64,000 nt of DNA from Chloroflexi bacterium bin20 (GTDB lineage: Bacteria; Chloroflexota; Anaerolineae; Aggregatilineales; Phototrophicaceae). The stretch is from positions 434,001 through 498,000 of the forward strand of contig MPMG01000001.1 in assembly GCA_002238485.1 (NCBI GenBank), written 5' to 3'. Each line of letters opens with the position of its first letter. Position 1 is the stretch's first letter. Below, piece by piece: positions 1-7,838 of the stretch. The translations under genes were made by a program, and so were the position numbers. The notes below the pieces were generated by a model. It had not been told where the DNA came from. It searched no databases and saw only the letters and a program-made list of their open reading frames with translations.

Positions 1-125
1 AGCGCGTGCGAGCTATCCGACCCTGGGGTGTGGATGTGGCCAGCGGCGTCGAGTCGGGCATTCCTGGCATCAAGGACGGGCAGAAGCTGCGCGCATTCAT
101 TCGAGCGGTTCGGTCGGCGTCATGA
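1..125 (+). CDS. trpF: Phosphoribosylanthranilate isomerase, C-terminal fragment
   Basis: This is the 3' end of a gene that begins before the window. The last 40 residues read [14 protein letters not shown] followed by PGIKD, the phosphate-binding and C-terminal signature of TrpF, which isomerises phosphoribosylanthranilate in tryptophan synthesis. The TGA stop at 123-125 overlaps the ATG of the Nudix gene (ATGA), so the two are translationally coupled. The position upstream of trpB and trpA fits a trp operon. The call is confident despite the short fragment because the [10 protein letters not shown] motif is distinctive. Confidence 0.88.
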   Translation, partial: RVRAIRPWGVDVASGVESGIPGIKDGQKLRAFIRAVRSAS

Positions 126-745
126 GCGAACGATTCGACATTTATGACGAGGCATTGAAGCACATCGGCATCAAGGCGCGCGCAGCTGTACACCGCGATG
201 GCGACTGGCATCAGGTGTTTCATTGCTGGGTGGTCGGGCGCGACGCAGAAGGCGAATTTGTCATCTTGCAGAAGCGCGGACCCGCCCAAGACGCCTACCC
301 GGGCAAGGTCGATATCAGCGCGGCCGGGCATCTGGTGGCGGGCGAAACCGTGGAAGATGGTGTGCGGGAACTCCACGAAGAACTGGGTTTGCGCGCCAAC
401 TTCAGCGAGCTGCTCTCGCTGGGCAGACGGGTCGGCATTGCTCGCGGCGATGGCATCATTGATCGCCAAATCTGCCATGTCTTTCTGCACCGATGTGACC
501 AGCCGCTGGCAGCCTATCAGTATGCAGAAGCCGAAATCGATGGCTTGCTGAAGCTGCGCTTGGCAGATGGCTTGCGTCTTATGGCTGGCGAAGTCGATTG
601 CGTGACGGCAGCGGCGCTTGGATTGGGCGCGGACAAAATCACGTTGACGCGCGCCGATTTTATTAAAAGCATTGACAACTATGTATTCAAAGCGCTGCTC
701 TTGGCGAAGCGCTACTTTCACGGCGAGACTCTGCTGCATATCTAA
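122..745 (+). CDS. Nudix hydrolase inside the trp operon
   Basis: The 207-residue protein carries a Nudix box at residues 69-90 (GHLVAGE, then RELHEELGL), which binds the metal and the diphosphate substrate. There are six residues rather than the canonical seven between the first Glu and the Arg. The preceding DISAAGH stretch resembles the subfamily that includes YfcD and isopentenyl-diphosphate-isomerase-like proteins, so a nucleoside diphosphate or isoprenoid substrate is possible, but none can be named. The gene overlaps trpF by four bases and ends 16 bp before trpB, so it is probably cotranscribed with trp genes although no tryptophan role is known. The ATG at the overlap is taken as start. 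Confidence 0.85.
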   Translation: MSERFDIYDEALKHIGIKARAAVHRDGDWHQVFHCWVVGRDAEGEFVILQKRGPAQDAYPGKVDISAAGHLVAGETVEDGVRELHEELGLRANFSELLSLGRRVGIARGDGIIDRQICHVFLHRCDQPLAAYQYAEAEIDGLLKLRLADGLRLMAGEVDCVTAAALGLGADKITLTRADFIKSIDNYVFKALLLAKRYFHGETLLHI

Positions 746-761
746 TATACGAGGGCAAAAT

Positions 762-1985
762 ATGACCGAAGCCTACATCCGCACCGATATCAGCGACCTG
801 CCCGATGCGCGCGGCTATTTTGGCGAGTTTGGCGGACGCTTCGTGCCAGAGACCATCATGCCCGCTTTGGATGAACTCGAAGCTGCCTATGCCGCTGCTA
901 TTGACGACCCGGAGTTTCATGCCGAGCTGCGGCATTTGCAGCGCACCTACACGGGACGCCCCACGCCTGTCAGCCATGCGAGGCGATTGAGCGAGACGTT
1001 GGGTGGCGCGCAGATCTACCTGAAGCGCGAAGACCTGGCGCACACCGGCGCGCACAAGATCAACAACGCGCTGGGGCAAGGCTTGCTGGCCAAGCGCATG
1101 GGCAAGCGCCGCATCATCGCCGAGACGGGCGCCGGGCAGCATGGCGTCGGCACAGCTACGGCCATGGCGCTGCTGGGCTTGGAATGCCATGTGTATATGG
1201 GCACGGTCGATATCAAACGCCAGCAGCCCAATGTCTTCCGCATGCGTCTGCTTGGCGCGCAGGTCATCCCGGTCGAAAGTGGCAGCCGCACGCTCAAAGA
1301 TGCCATCAACGAAGCCATGCGCGACTGGGTCACCAATGTGCGCAATACCTTTTACCTGCTGGGTTCGGCGTTGGGACCGCATCCCTATCCCATGATGGTG
1401 CGCGACTTCCAGAGCATTATCGGCATCGAAGCGCGCCAGCAAATCCAGCAACTGGCCGGGCAACTTCCCGATGTCTGTGTGGCTTGCGTGGGCGGCGGCA
1501 GCAACGCCATCGGCATGTTTCACGCTTTCCGACACGATGAAGGCACAGAGCTCATCGGCGTGGAGGCGGGTGGTCACGGCATCGCCAGCCAGCAGCACGC
1601 GGCGCGCTTTGCCGATCTGGCTATCAGCCGCCCGGGCATTCTGCATGGCACGCGCTCCTATGTCATGCAAGACGCGGACGGGCAAATCATGGAAACGCAT
1701 AGTGTCTCGGCTGGCCTGGATTATCCCTCGGTTGGCCCGGAACACGCCCACCTGCGCCAGCTGGAACGAGCCTATTACACCTTGGCAACCGATGACGAAG
1801 CGCTGGAGGCTTTCCAGATGCTCAGCAAGCTCGAGGGCATCATCCCGGCGCTGGAAAGCGCGCATGCGGTCGCCGAAGCCATCAAACGCGCGCCAACCAT
1901 GCCACGCGATTCGGTATTGCTGGTCAACCTGAGCGGACGCGGCGACAAAGACCTCGATACCGTCATCGGCATTCTGGGAGGCTGA
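762..1985 (+). CDS. trpB: Tryptophan synthase beta chain
   Basis: TrpB condenses indole with serine to make tryptophan using pyridoxal phosphate. The 407-residue product has the full family length. The PLP lysine is K99 in HTGAHKIN, the phosphate-cradling GGGSNA loop is present, and the N-terminus has the conserved [13 protein letters not shown] motif that contacts the alpha subunit. The ATG at 762 is chosen over the longer in-frame extension because GAGGGC lies just upstream and the extension runs into the Nudix gene. One base separates its stop from trpA, so the two subunits of the complex are made together. Confidence 0.97.
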   Translation: MTEAYIRTDISDLPDARGYFGEFGGRFVPETIMPALDELEAAYAAAIDDPEFHAELRHLQRTYTGRPTPVSHARRLSETLGGAQIYLKREDLAHTGAHKINNALGQGLLAKRMGKRRIIAETGAGQHGVGTATAMALLGLECHVYMGTVDIKRQQPNVFRMRLLGAQVIPVESGSRTLKDAINEAMRDWVTNVRNTFYLLGSALGPHPYPMMVRDFQSIIGIEARQQIQQLAGQLPDVCVACVGGGSNAIGMFHAFRHDEGTELIGVEAGGHGIASQQHAARFADLAISRPGILHGTRSYVMQDADGQIMETHSVSAGLDYPSVGPEHAHLRQLERAYYTLATDDEALEAFQMLSKLEGIIPALESAHAVAEAIKRAPTMPRDSVLLVNLSGRGDKDLDTVIGILGG

Positions 1986-1986
1986 T

Positions 1987-2790
1987 ATGACGCGCAAATT
2001 GCAAGGCAGGGCCGCCCTAGATGCCATGTTCGCTCGGGCGCAGGCAGAAAATCGCGCGGCTTTCTTGCCGTATTTTCCAGTCGGATACCCGACTCATGAC
2101 GAATCGCTGACGGCTATCGCAGCGATGGCGGCGGCTGGCGCGGACGGATTCGAAATTGGCATCCCCTTCAGTGATCCCATCGCTGATGGCCCGACCATCC
2201 AGGCAGCCACACAAGTCGCCCTGGAAACCGGCAGTACCGTGCGCACTTGCCTGGATGCGGTGCGGGCCTTGCGCGGGCGAGGCATCAACCAGCCCATGCT
2301 GCTGATGGGTTACGCCAACCCGCTTGTCGCCTACGGCACGGATCGCTTTGTGCGCGATGCCTACGCGGCCGGCGCGGATGGCTTGATCGTGCCCGATCTG
2401 CCGCCAGAAGAAGCTCACTACTTCGCCGAAAGCTGCGCGCGAGAAGGGCTGGCGCTGGTATTCATGCTGGCGCCCACCAGCAACGACACTCGCATCGACC
2501 TGGTCGCCGAAAAGTCCAGCGGCTTTATCTATGTCGTGTCGCTGACGGGCATCACCGGCGCACGAGCCGATCTGCCGGCCGATCTGCACGACTTCATCGC
2601 TCGCCTGCGCGCGCGGACCGATATGCCGCTGGTGCTGGGTTTTGGCATCAGCAGTCCCGAACATGCCGCGCAAGTCAGCCAACTGACCGATGGCTTCATC
2701 GTCGGCTCGGCTTTGGTGCGGGCGGGTGGCGAAGGCGTCGAGGCGGTGCAGGAACTGGCGGCGTCGATGGTCGCGGCGATCCAGGCGTGA
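1987..2790 (+). CDS. trpA: Tryptophan synthase alpha chain
   Basis: TrpA cleaves indole-glycerol phosphate to indole, which is channelled to TrpB. The 267-residue TIM-barrel has the catalytic pair Glu56 (FEIGIPFSD) and Asp67 (DPIADGP) and the C-terminal phosphate-binding GFGISS and GSALV motifs. It is the last gene of the trp block. No T-rich intrinsic terminator follows; instead there is a C-rich repeat at 2806-2852. The next gene is the separately regulated aro operon. Confidence 0.97.
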   Translation: MTRKLQGRAALDAMFARAQAENRAAFLPYFPVGYPTHDESLTAIAAMAAAGADGFEIGIPFSDPIADGPTIQAATQVALETGSTVRTCLDAVRALRGRGINQPMLLMGYANPLVAYGTDRFVRDAYAAGADGLIVPDLPPEEAHYFAESCAREGLALVFMLAPTSNDTRIDLVAEKSSGFIYVVSLTGITGARADLPADLHDFIARLRARTDMPLVLGFGISSPEHAAQVSQLTDGFIVGSALVRAGGEGVEAVQELAASMVAAIQA

Positions 2791-2805
2791 TTCGCCCCAA
2801 AGGAA

Positions 2806-2852
2806 CCCCCCCACACGCCCCCCCCCCCTCCCCCCCCCCCCCCCCCGAAAAG
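2806..2852. repeat. C-rich tract with an 11-C and a 17-C run
   Basis: Positions 2818-2828 are eleven C and 2830-2846 are seventeen C, followed by GAAAAGC. The CCCCGAAAAG edge matches one arm of the hairpin repeats at 40677 and 60307, so this may be an expanded or degenerate copy that lost its G-rich arm. Homopolymers of this length are prone to slippage and to sequencing error, so the exact length is uncertain. Confidence 0.7.
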
Positions 2853-2931
2853 CAGATTGTGCCGACAGATTGGAGGATGGAGAAAGCACCAAGTACAGTG
2901 ATATTGTAACTCCTCGGCAGTTCCAACAATT

Positions 2932-2979
2932 GACTCTCGGTGCACTCTCTAAACTCGGTGTACTCGGCGGTAAAAAGCG
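2932..2979. repeat. Short periodic CTCGGTG-type repeat
   Basis: The stretch contains CTCTCGGTGCACTCTC, AACTCGGTGTACTCGGCGG and a TAAAAAG tail, that is, several imperfect units of ACTCGGTG with a period of about 8-9 bases. The layout resembles intergenic repeats of the CTCTGTGNNCTCTGTGGT type that I recall from several bacterial phyla. No function is known to me. Between this and the promoter at 3017 nothing else is visible. Confidence 0.5.
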
Positions 2980-3016
2980 AATTGATGCGATTGCCTGAAC
3001 CGCAGCGCGAATACCC

Positions 3017-3046
3017 TTGCCACCAGCGCATGGTTTGTGCTACAGT
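3017..3046 (+). promoter_or_regulatory. Predicted promoter of the aro operon leader
   Basis: TTGCCA (3017-3022) and TACAGT (3041-3046) are separated by 18 bases, a good sigma-70-type match. The expected transcription start near 3053 leaves about 26 bases before the leader peptide ATG at 3079. Confidence 0.6.
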
Positions 3047-3078
3047 AGCCTCGACGCAACAGGTTACGCGGAACAGGC

Positions 3079-3174
3079 ATGACAGAGCACAGCCTACACA
3101 CAGCCGCCAGCTTCGGCTATTATCCCTATCCAAACTACATAATCCGGTCTGGGGCGCTGCTCGCTGGCAACTGA
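3079..3174 (+). CDS. Tyr-rich leader peptide of the aro operon (31 aa)
   Basis: ATG at 3079 opens a 31-codon ORF ending in TGA at 3172-3174. Residues 12-20 read FGYYPYPNY: one Phe and four Tyr in nine codons. It sits between a promoter and an intrinsic terminator and directly ahead of genes that make chorismate and prephenate-derived tyrosine. This is the expected design of a leader peptide whose translation senses charged tRNA-Tyr and perhaps tRNA-Phe. The ribosome site is modest (GCGGAACAGG upstream of the ATG). It has no similarity to a structural protein that I recognise; its role is inferred from codon content and context. Confidence 0.72.
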   Translation: MTEHSLHTAASFGYYPYPNYIIRSGALLAGN

Positions 3175-3222
3175 CATTCGCACGATATACAGTGTGATGA
3201 AAGCGCGGGGTGGCAGACCCGG
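3102..3222 (+). promoter_or_regulatory. Attenuator: alternative pairing segments in the aro leader
   Basis: CCGGTCTG (3144-3151) is complementary to CAGACCCGG (3214-3222, one bulged C), and GCGCT (3154-3158) to AGCGC (3202-3206). Together they form an antiterminator that uses both arms and the loop of the terminator at 3200-3232. Upstream, AGCCG (3102-3106) pairs with CGGCT (3114-3118), and GCCAGC (3106-3111) can pair with GCTGGC (3163-3168), a candidate anti-antiterminator. A ribosome stalled on the first Tyr codons (3118-3129) would leave 3144-3158 free and favour read-through. Pairings were found by eye and not by energy calculation. Confidence 0.6.
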
Positions 3223-3232
3223 CGCTTTTTTT
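3200..3232 (+). terminator. Intrinsic terminator of the aro attenuator
   Basis: AGCGC (3202-3206) pairs with GCGCT (3222-3226) and GGGT (3208-3211) with ACCC (3217-3220) around one G-G mismatch, with a five-base loop. The stem is preceded by AA and followed by a run of seven T (3226-3232). It lies 25 bases ahead of aroH and downstream of the leader peptide, so it would stop transcription before the operon. Confidence 0.85.
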
Positions 3233-3257
3233 GTGCAAATTGATTGGAGAAGCATCC

Positions 3258-3626
3258 ATGATACGAGGCGTACGCGGCGCGATTACAGTCGACTCCAATT
3301 CTGAAAACGCGATTATCGAAGCGACTTCCGAATTGTTGCGGGCGATGATTGATCGCAACGGCATCAGCGAGGATGATGTCGCCAGCATTTTATTCACTTC
3401 CACGCCTGGCTTGGATGCGGCTTATCCCGCCAAAGCCGCGCGCATGCTGGGCTGGACGCGCACGGCTCTTTTGTGCTTTCAGGAAGCTGATGTCGAGGGC
3501 GGGCTTGCCAACTGCATCCGCGCTCTGGTGCACTGGAACACCGATGTGCCGCTGGATACGATCTGTCATGTATTTTTGGGTGAGGCGGTTGCGCTGCGCC
3601 CCGACTTGACGGAGGATGCGTCGTGA
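3258..3626 (+). CDS. aroH: Chorismate mutase, AroH type
   Basis: The enzyme converts chorismate to prephenate, the branch point to Phe and Tyr. The 122-residue product begins MIRGVRGAITV and continues with TSTPGLDAAYPAKAAR and the C-terminal ALR region, which match the small trimeric AroH family (about 120 residues). ATG at 3258 is preceded by TTGGAGA at a good distance and starts exactly at the family's conserved N-terminus; the longer frame would begin inside the terminator. It is the first gene of the aro operon and overlaps tyrA by four bases (GTGA). Confidence 0.95.
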   Translation: MIRGVRGAITVDSNSENAIIEATSELLRAMIDRNGISEDDVASILFTSTPGLDAAYPAKAARMLGWTRTALLCFQEADVEGGLANCIRALVHWNTDVPLDTICHVFLGEAVALRPDLTEDAS

Positions 3627-4507
3627 CCGGGGGCTTCCATGCGCGCAAACTTGCCATCGTTGGCATGGGCTTGATGGGCGGGTCGCTGGCGCTGGCGATT
3701 CGTGCGCAGGCCGACCATATCACTGGCATCGACAGCGACGAACGGGCGCGACAGATTGCGCTGGAGCGCGGCCTGGTCGATAGCGCCACAGACGACTTGT
3801 ATGCCGGCGTCAATCGCGCTGATGTCGTGATATTGGCGACGCCAGTGCGAGTCATCGTCGAGCTGCTGCGGATGCAATTGGGCAGTTATCTTCGCTCCAA
3901 CACCTTGATCGTTGATACCGGCAGCACCAAGCAAGATATTGTCGATGCCATGGCGGCGCTGCCCATCGGCGTGAATGCGGTGGGCGGGCATCCCATGACT
4001 GGCAAAGAAAATGGCGGCATAGACGAAGCGGACGGGGCGCTCTATCGCAATCGCCCCTTTGTGCTGTGTCCCTCGCGGCGCACCACGCCAGCTGCCCGAT
4101 TGCGCGCCCAGGCATTTGTGGAATCGCTGGGCGCGCTGCCTATCGAAATGGACGCCGAGCGCCACGACCACATCGTAGCTGGCATCAGCCATCTGCCCTA
4201 CCTGCTTAGCGCGACGCTGGTGGCGACTATCTCCAATCGGGCCCAGGATGACAGTACCTTCTGGGCATTGGCGGCAGGCGGATTCCGCGATACCAGCCGC
4301 TTGGCAGCCAGCGATGTAACCATGATGGGCGATATATTGAGCACCAATACGCAAGCGGTCGCCACCTTGCTGGCGCAATTTCGCATGCAGCTGGCCATGC
4401 TGGAAACGATGTTGATCGCCGGCGACCAAGAGCGGCTTGGCGAAATGCTGCTGCCTATCCAGGCGGCGCGGAAAGAATGGGCGCAGAAGTATGAAAACGG
4501 CCGCTAG
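3623..4507 (+). CDS. tyrA: Prephenate (or arogenate) dehydrogenase
   Basis: TyrA oxidatively decarboxylates prephenate toward tyrosine. The 294-residue protein has an N-terminal NAD(P)-binding motif (GMGLMGGSLA, residues 14-23), then VGGHPMTGKE with the conserved catalytic His, and a C-terminal helical dimerisation domain with the SHLPYLLSA motif. There is no ACT domain. The start is GTG at 3623, overlapping the aroH stop. Placing tyrA directly behind a Tyr-rich leader makes tyrosine the likely regulatory signal. Prephenate versus arogenate preference cannot be decided here. Confidence 0.93.
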   Translation: MTGGFHARKLAIVGMGLMGGSLALAIRAQADHITGIDSDERARQIALERGLVDSATDDLYAGVNRADVVILATPVRVIVELLRMQLGSYLRSNTLIVDTGSTKQDIVDAMAALPIGVNAVGGHPMTGKENGGIDEADGALYRNRPFVLCPSRRTTPAARLRAQAFVESLGALPIEMDAERHDHIVAGISHLPYLLSATLVATISNRAQDDSTFWALAAGGFRDTSRLAASDVTMMGDILSTNTQAVATLLAQFRMQLAMLETMLIAGDQERLGEMLLPIQAARKEWAQKYENGR

Positions 4508-5798
4508 ACAAAGTCAATTCTGGCTACGTTCGGGTGGCAGCCTGCGCGGCGAAGCGCGTGTGCCCGGCGACAAGTCCATCTCGCATCGCGCTGTCATGCT
4601 GGCGGCGGTGGCTCATGGAAAATCGCAGATCCGTGGCTGGCTGGCGGCGGGCGATACCGAAGCGACCCTGGGCGCGATGCAAGACCTGGGCGCGCGAATT
4701 GAACGGATTGACGCCAACACCCTGCTGATCGATGGCGGCGCTCTGCAAGAGCCGCCCAGACCGCTAGACCTGAAAAACGCCGGCACGGGCATTCGTCTCT
4801 TGGCTGGCTTGCTGGCTGGCCAGCCCTTCCCCTGCGTGCTGGATGGCAGCGCCCAATTGCGCCGACGCCCCATGAAACGGATCACCGCGCCCCTGCAACT
4901 GATGGGCGCTTCTATCGAATCGACAGACGGCTGTTGCCCGCTGCAGATCACGCCCGGGCGATTGCAGGGCATTACATACGATATGCCGATCGCCAGCGCG
5001 CAAGTCAAGAGCGCGGTCCTGCTGGCTGGCTTGAATGCCGATGCGCCTACGACTGTCTTGCAGCCCGGACCAGCTCGCGATCACAGCGAACGCATGCTGC
5101 GGTCGATGGGCGCGCGCCTGGACGAAGACGGCGATACTGTGACCATTCATCCCTGCGCCGAGCTTGCGCCCCTGGATATCCATGTGCCCGGCGATGTGTC
5201 ATCCGCCGCATTTCTGCTGGTGGCTGGCTTGCTCGCGCCGGGCAGCGAACTGACGATACGCGGCGTGAACCTGAATCCCACGCGCACTGGGCTGCTGGAT
5301 GTGCTTGACGAGATGGGCGCTGAGACCAGCCTGACGAATCTGGGCGAACAAGCTGGCGAACCAGTCGGCGACATTCTGCTGCGGCACAGCGCGCTGCAAG
5401 GCGTCGAGATCGCTGGCGAGACGGTCGTGCGCATGATCGACGAATTTCCGGTTCTGATGGTCGCGGCGCTGCATGCCGAGGGCGAAACAATCGTGCGCGA
5501 CGCCCGCGAGCTGCGCGTCAAAGAGACCGACCGCATCGCCGTCATGGCGCAAGAACTTCGCAAACTGGGCGCTGTCATCGAAGAGCGCGAAGATGGTTTC
5601 CGCATTGCCGGCCCACAATCATTGTCAGGCGGGCAGGTCGATGGGCACGACGATCATCGCATCGCAATGAGTTTGACCGTCGCGGGCCTGTCGTCGGCAG
5701 AAGGCGCGACGATAACCGATGCGGCTTGCGCGGGCGACAGTTTTCCTGGCTTTGCCGAGACTCTGCAAAGGCTGGGCGCGCGCTTGGTGGCGACATAA
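4491..5798 (+). CDS. aroA: 3-phosphoshikimate 1-carboxyvinyltransferase (EPSP synthase)
   Basis: AroA joins shikimate-3-phosphate and phosphoenolpyruvate. Visible signatures are VPGDKSISHRA near the N-terminus, NAGTGIRLLAGLLAG (PEP-binding Gly region), RVKETDRI and DDHRIAMS. The 435-residue length fits the family. The ATG at 4491 lies inside the end of tyrA (17-base overlap), and the first conserved residues follow about 20 codons later. The residue after NAGTG is Ile, followed by Arg, with Leu rather than the class I Pro two residues after that Arg, so the sequence looks more like the Gram-positive-type group. Stop and the next start overlap as TAATG. Confidence 0.95.
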   Translation: MKTAARQSQFWLRSGGSLRGEARVPGDKSISHRAVMLAAVAHGKSQIRGWLAAGDTEATLGAMQDLGARIERIDANTLLIDGGALQEPPRPLDLKNAGTGIRLLAGLLAGQPFPCVLDGSAQLRRRPMKRITAPLQLMGASIESTDGCCPLQITPGRLQGITYDMPIASAQVKSAVLLAGLNADAPTTVLQPGPARDHSERMLRSMGARLDEDGDTVTIHPCAELAPLDIHVPGDVSSAAFLLVAGLLAPGSELTIRGVNLNPTRTGLLDVLDEMGAETSLTNLGEQAGEPVGDILLRHSALQGVEIAGETVVRMIDEFPVLMVAALHAEGETIVRDARELRVKETDRIAVMAQELRKLGAVIEEREDGFRIAGPQSLSGGQVDGHDDHRIAMSLTVAGLSSAEGATITDAACAGDSFPGFAETLQRLGARLVAT

Positions 5799-6652
5799 TG
5801 GCAGAGAAGCGCGTCGGCGTCATCGGCTTCCCGGTCGAGCACAGCCTCAGCCCCATCATGCACAACGCGGCATTCGCGGCGCTGGGCCTGCGCGACTGGC
5901 TCTACGACGCCATGTCGATCCCGCCCGATATCTTGCGGCTGGGCTTGCGCGAGCCCATGCAGCACGGTTATGTCGGCATCAATGTCACGGTGCCGCACAA
6001 AGAAGCCATTATGCAATTCGTGCGTCCGGATGACACGGCGAAAGCCATAGGCGCGGTCAACACGATCGACTTTCGCACGGGCATCGGCGCCAACACGGAC
6101 GCCGATGGCTTGCTGAAAGACTTGGCTGCCAATGGCGTCGAGATAGCCGATGCGCGCGTTCTTGTGTTGGGGGCGGGTGGCGCGGCGCGGGCGGCTGTCT
6201 ATGGCTTGGCGCGGGCAGGGGCGACTGTGGCTATCGTCAACCGCACGATGAAGCGCGCGCGCAGGCTGGTCAAACAGCTGCAAGACACAGCAGGCATTCG
6301 CGGACTGCAAGTGATGACGTTGGATGAAGCCGCCAGTTGGGGCATGTCCCTGATCGTCAATTGCACATCGGTGGGCTTGCACCCGCATATCACACAGTCG
6401 CCGTGGATAGTCGGACTGCCATTCCCTACGGAGGTGACCGTGTACGATATGGTGTATCGTCCCGCCAATACCGCGCTGATGCAGCAATGCGTGGCGCATG
6501 GCGGACGAGCTATCGGCGGGCTGGGTATGCTGGCGCGGCAAGGCGCGATCGCTTTTGAACTCTGGACGGGACTTGAGCCGCCGATAGCGGTGATGATGGA
6601 TGCGCTGCGTTCGGTGCTGGAAAATAAGGGCGAAGCTAAGGGCGAGGGCTAA
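5798..6652 (+). CDS. aroE: Shikimate dehydrogenase
   Basis: AroE reduces 3-dehydroshikimate to shikimate with NADPH. The 284-residue product starts with GFPVEHSLSP (shikimate-binding Ser pair), has the catalytic Lys in NVTVPHK, the NTDADG motif, the dinucleotide-binding GAGGAARA and the C-terminal GLGMLARQGA. The ATG at 5798 overlaps the aroA TAA. It is one of five shikimate-pathway genes in a row. Confidence 0.96.
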   Translation: MAEKRVGVIGFPVEHSLSPIMHNAAFAALGLRDWLYDAMSIPPDILRLGLREPMQHGYVGINVTVPHKEAIMQFVRPDDTAKAIGAVNTIDFRTGIGANTDADGLLKDLAANGVEIADARVLVLGAGGAARAAVYGLARAGATVAIVNRTMKRARRLVKQLQDTAGIRGLQVMTLDEAASWGMSLIVNCTSVGLHPHITQSPWIVGLPFPTEVTVYDMVYRPANTALMQQCVAHGGRAIGGLGMLARQGAIAFELWTGLEPPIAVMMDALRSVLENKGEAKGEG

Positions 6653-6659
6653 ATAGACG

Positions 6660-7838
6660 ATGCCAATCCGATTCTTCACCGCTGGCGAAAGCCATGGACC
6701 AGGCTTGACCGCCATCTTGGAAGGGTTGCCGGCTGGTCTGCCTCTGACCGCCGAGGACATCAACCGCGACCTGCGCCGCCGCCAAAAGGGCTATGGCAGT
6801 GGCGGACGCATGCAGATCGAAAGAGATGGCATCATCATGACGGCCGGCGTCATGAATGGCATGACGACGGGCGCGCCTATTGCCCTGCAAGTGCAAAACC
6901 GCGACTTCCGCAGCTGGAAAGACCGCGATATCGCACCCATCACCACGCCACGGCCGGGCCACGCTGATCTTACGGGCGCGGTCAAATATGGCTACCGCGA
7001 GCTGCGTTTATCGCTGGAACGTGCCAGCGCGCGCGAAACCACCATGCGCGTGGCGGTCGGCGCGATATGCAAGACTTATCTGCGTCAATTTGGCTTGCGC
7101 ATTGATGGCTATGTGTCGCAGATCGGCGATATCGTGGCCGACCTGGCTGATATGCCGCTGGACGAGCGCATCAAACATAACGAAGACAACGACTTGCGCT
7201 GCCCGGATGCCGACGCGGCGCTGCACATGCGCGAATTGATACGACAAATCAAAATTGACAAAGACACGTTGGGCGGCGTCTTTGAAGTGGTCGCGCGGGG
7301 TGTGCCACCGGGTTTGGGTTCGCATGTGCATTACGACCGCAAGCTGGATGCCCGGTTGGTCGGCGCTATGGTCAGCATCCAAGCCATGAAAGGCGCGGAG
7401 ATCGGCAGCGGCTTTGACAATGCTGGCAAGCGCGGCTCGCAAGTCCACGACGAGATTGTTGTAGATGCCGCCGGCAATTTGTCGCGCAGCAGCAATCGCG
7501 CGGGTGGGCTGGAAGGCGGCATCAGCACAGGAGAGCCGATTGTGCTGCGCGTCGCTATGAAGCCGATTTCGACCATGCTGCGCGGCGCGGAATCGGTCGA
7601 TCTGGCGACTGGCAAGCCCAAGCCCACCGTCTATGAACGCAGCGATTTCTGCGCTCTGCCGCGGGCTGTCCCGGTCGGCGAAGCCATGATGGCGATCGTG
7701 CTGGCCGATGCGCTGGTGGAGAAATTGGGCGGCGACAGCCTGGAAGAAATGCTGCCGCGATTTGCTGCGCTGCGGCGCAATCAATTGGCTGACCTGCCCA
7801 TGGACAATGTGTCCTGGCGCTTTGGATACGAATTATGA
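6660..7838 (+). CDS. aroC: Chorismate synthase
   Basis: AroC eliminates phosphate from EPSP to give chorismate and needs reduced flavin. Signatures are GESHGPGLTA at the N-terminus, RRRQKGYGSGGRM, RASARETT and the C-terminal SNRAGGLEGGISTG. The length of 392 residues is typical. It follows aroE after seven bases and overlaps the fused aroKB gene by four bases. Confidence 0.97.
   Translation: MPIRFFTAGESHGPGLTAILEGLPAGLPLTAEDINRDLRRRQKGYGSGGRMQIERDGIIMTAGVMNGMTTGAPIALQVQNRDFRSWKDRDIAPITTPRPGHADLTGAVKYGYRELRLSLERASARETTMRVAVGAICKTYLRQFGLRIDGYVSQIGDIVADLADMPLDERIKHNEDNDLRCPDADAALHMRELIRQIKIDKDTLGGVFEVVARGVPPGLGSHVHYDRKLDARLVGAMVSIQAMKGAEIGSGFDNAGKRGSQVHDEIVVDAAGNLSRSSNRAGGLEGGISTGEPIVLRVAMKPISTMLRGAESVDLATGKPKPTVYERSDFCALPRAVPVGEAMMAIVLADALVEKLGGDSLEEMLPRFAALRRNQLADLPMDNVSWRFGYEL

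Noticed and set aside
687..2027. 446-codon minus-strand ORF opposite trpB
   Set aside because: trpB on the plus strand has all family motifs; the opposite frame is a by-product of codon bias.
2247..2909. ORF running from trpA into the C tract (Pro-rich end)
   Set aside because: It is a shadow of trpA in another frame; the Pro-rich tail is the translated C homopolymer.
3199..3232. Possible T-box leader (GGGTGGCA resembles the T-box GGGUGGNACC)
   Set aside because: The TGGCA lies in the terminator loop, there is no stem I with a specifier loop, and the leader from the promoter is only about 180 bases. A leader peptide with Tyr codons explains the site better.
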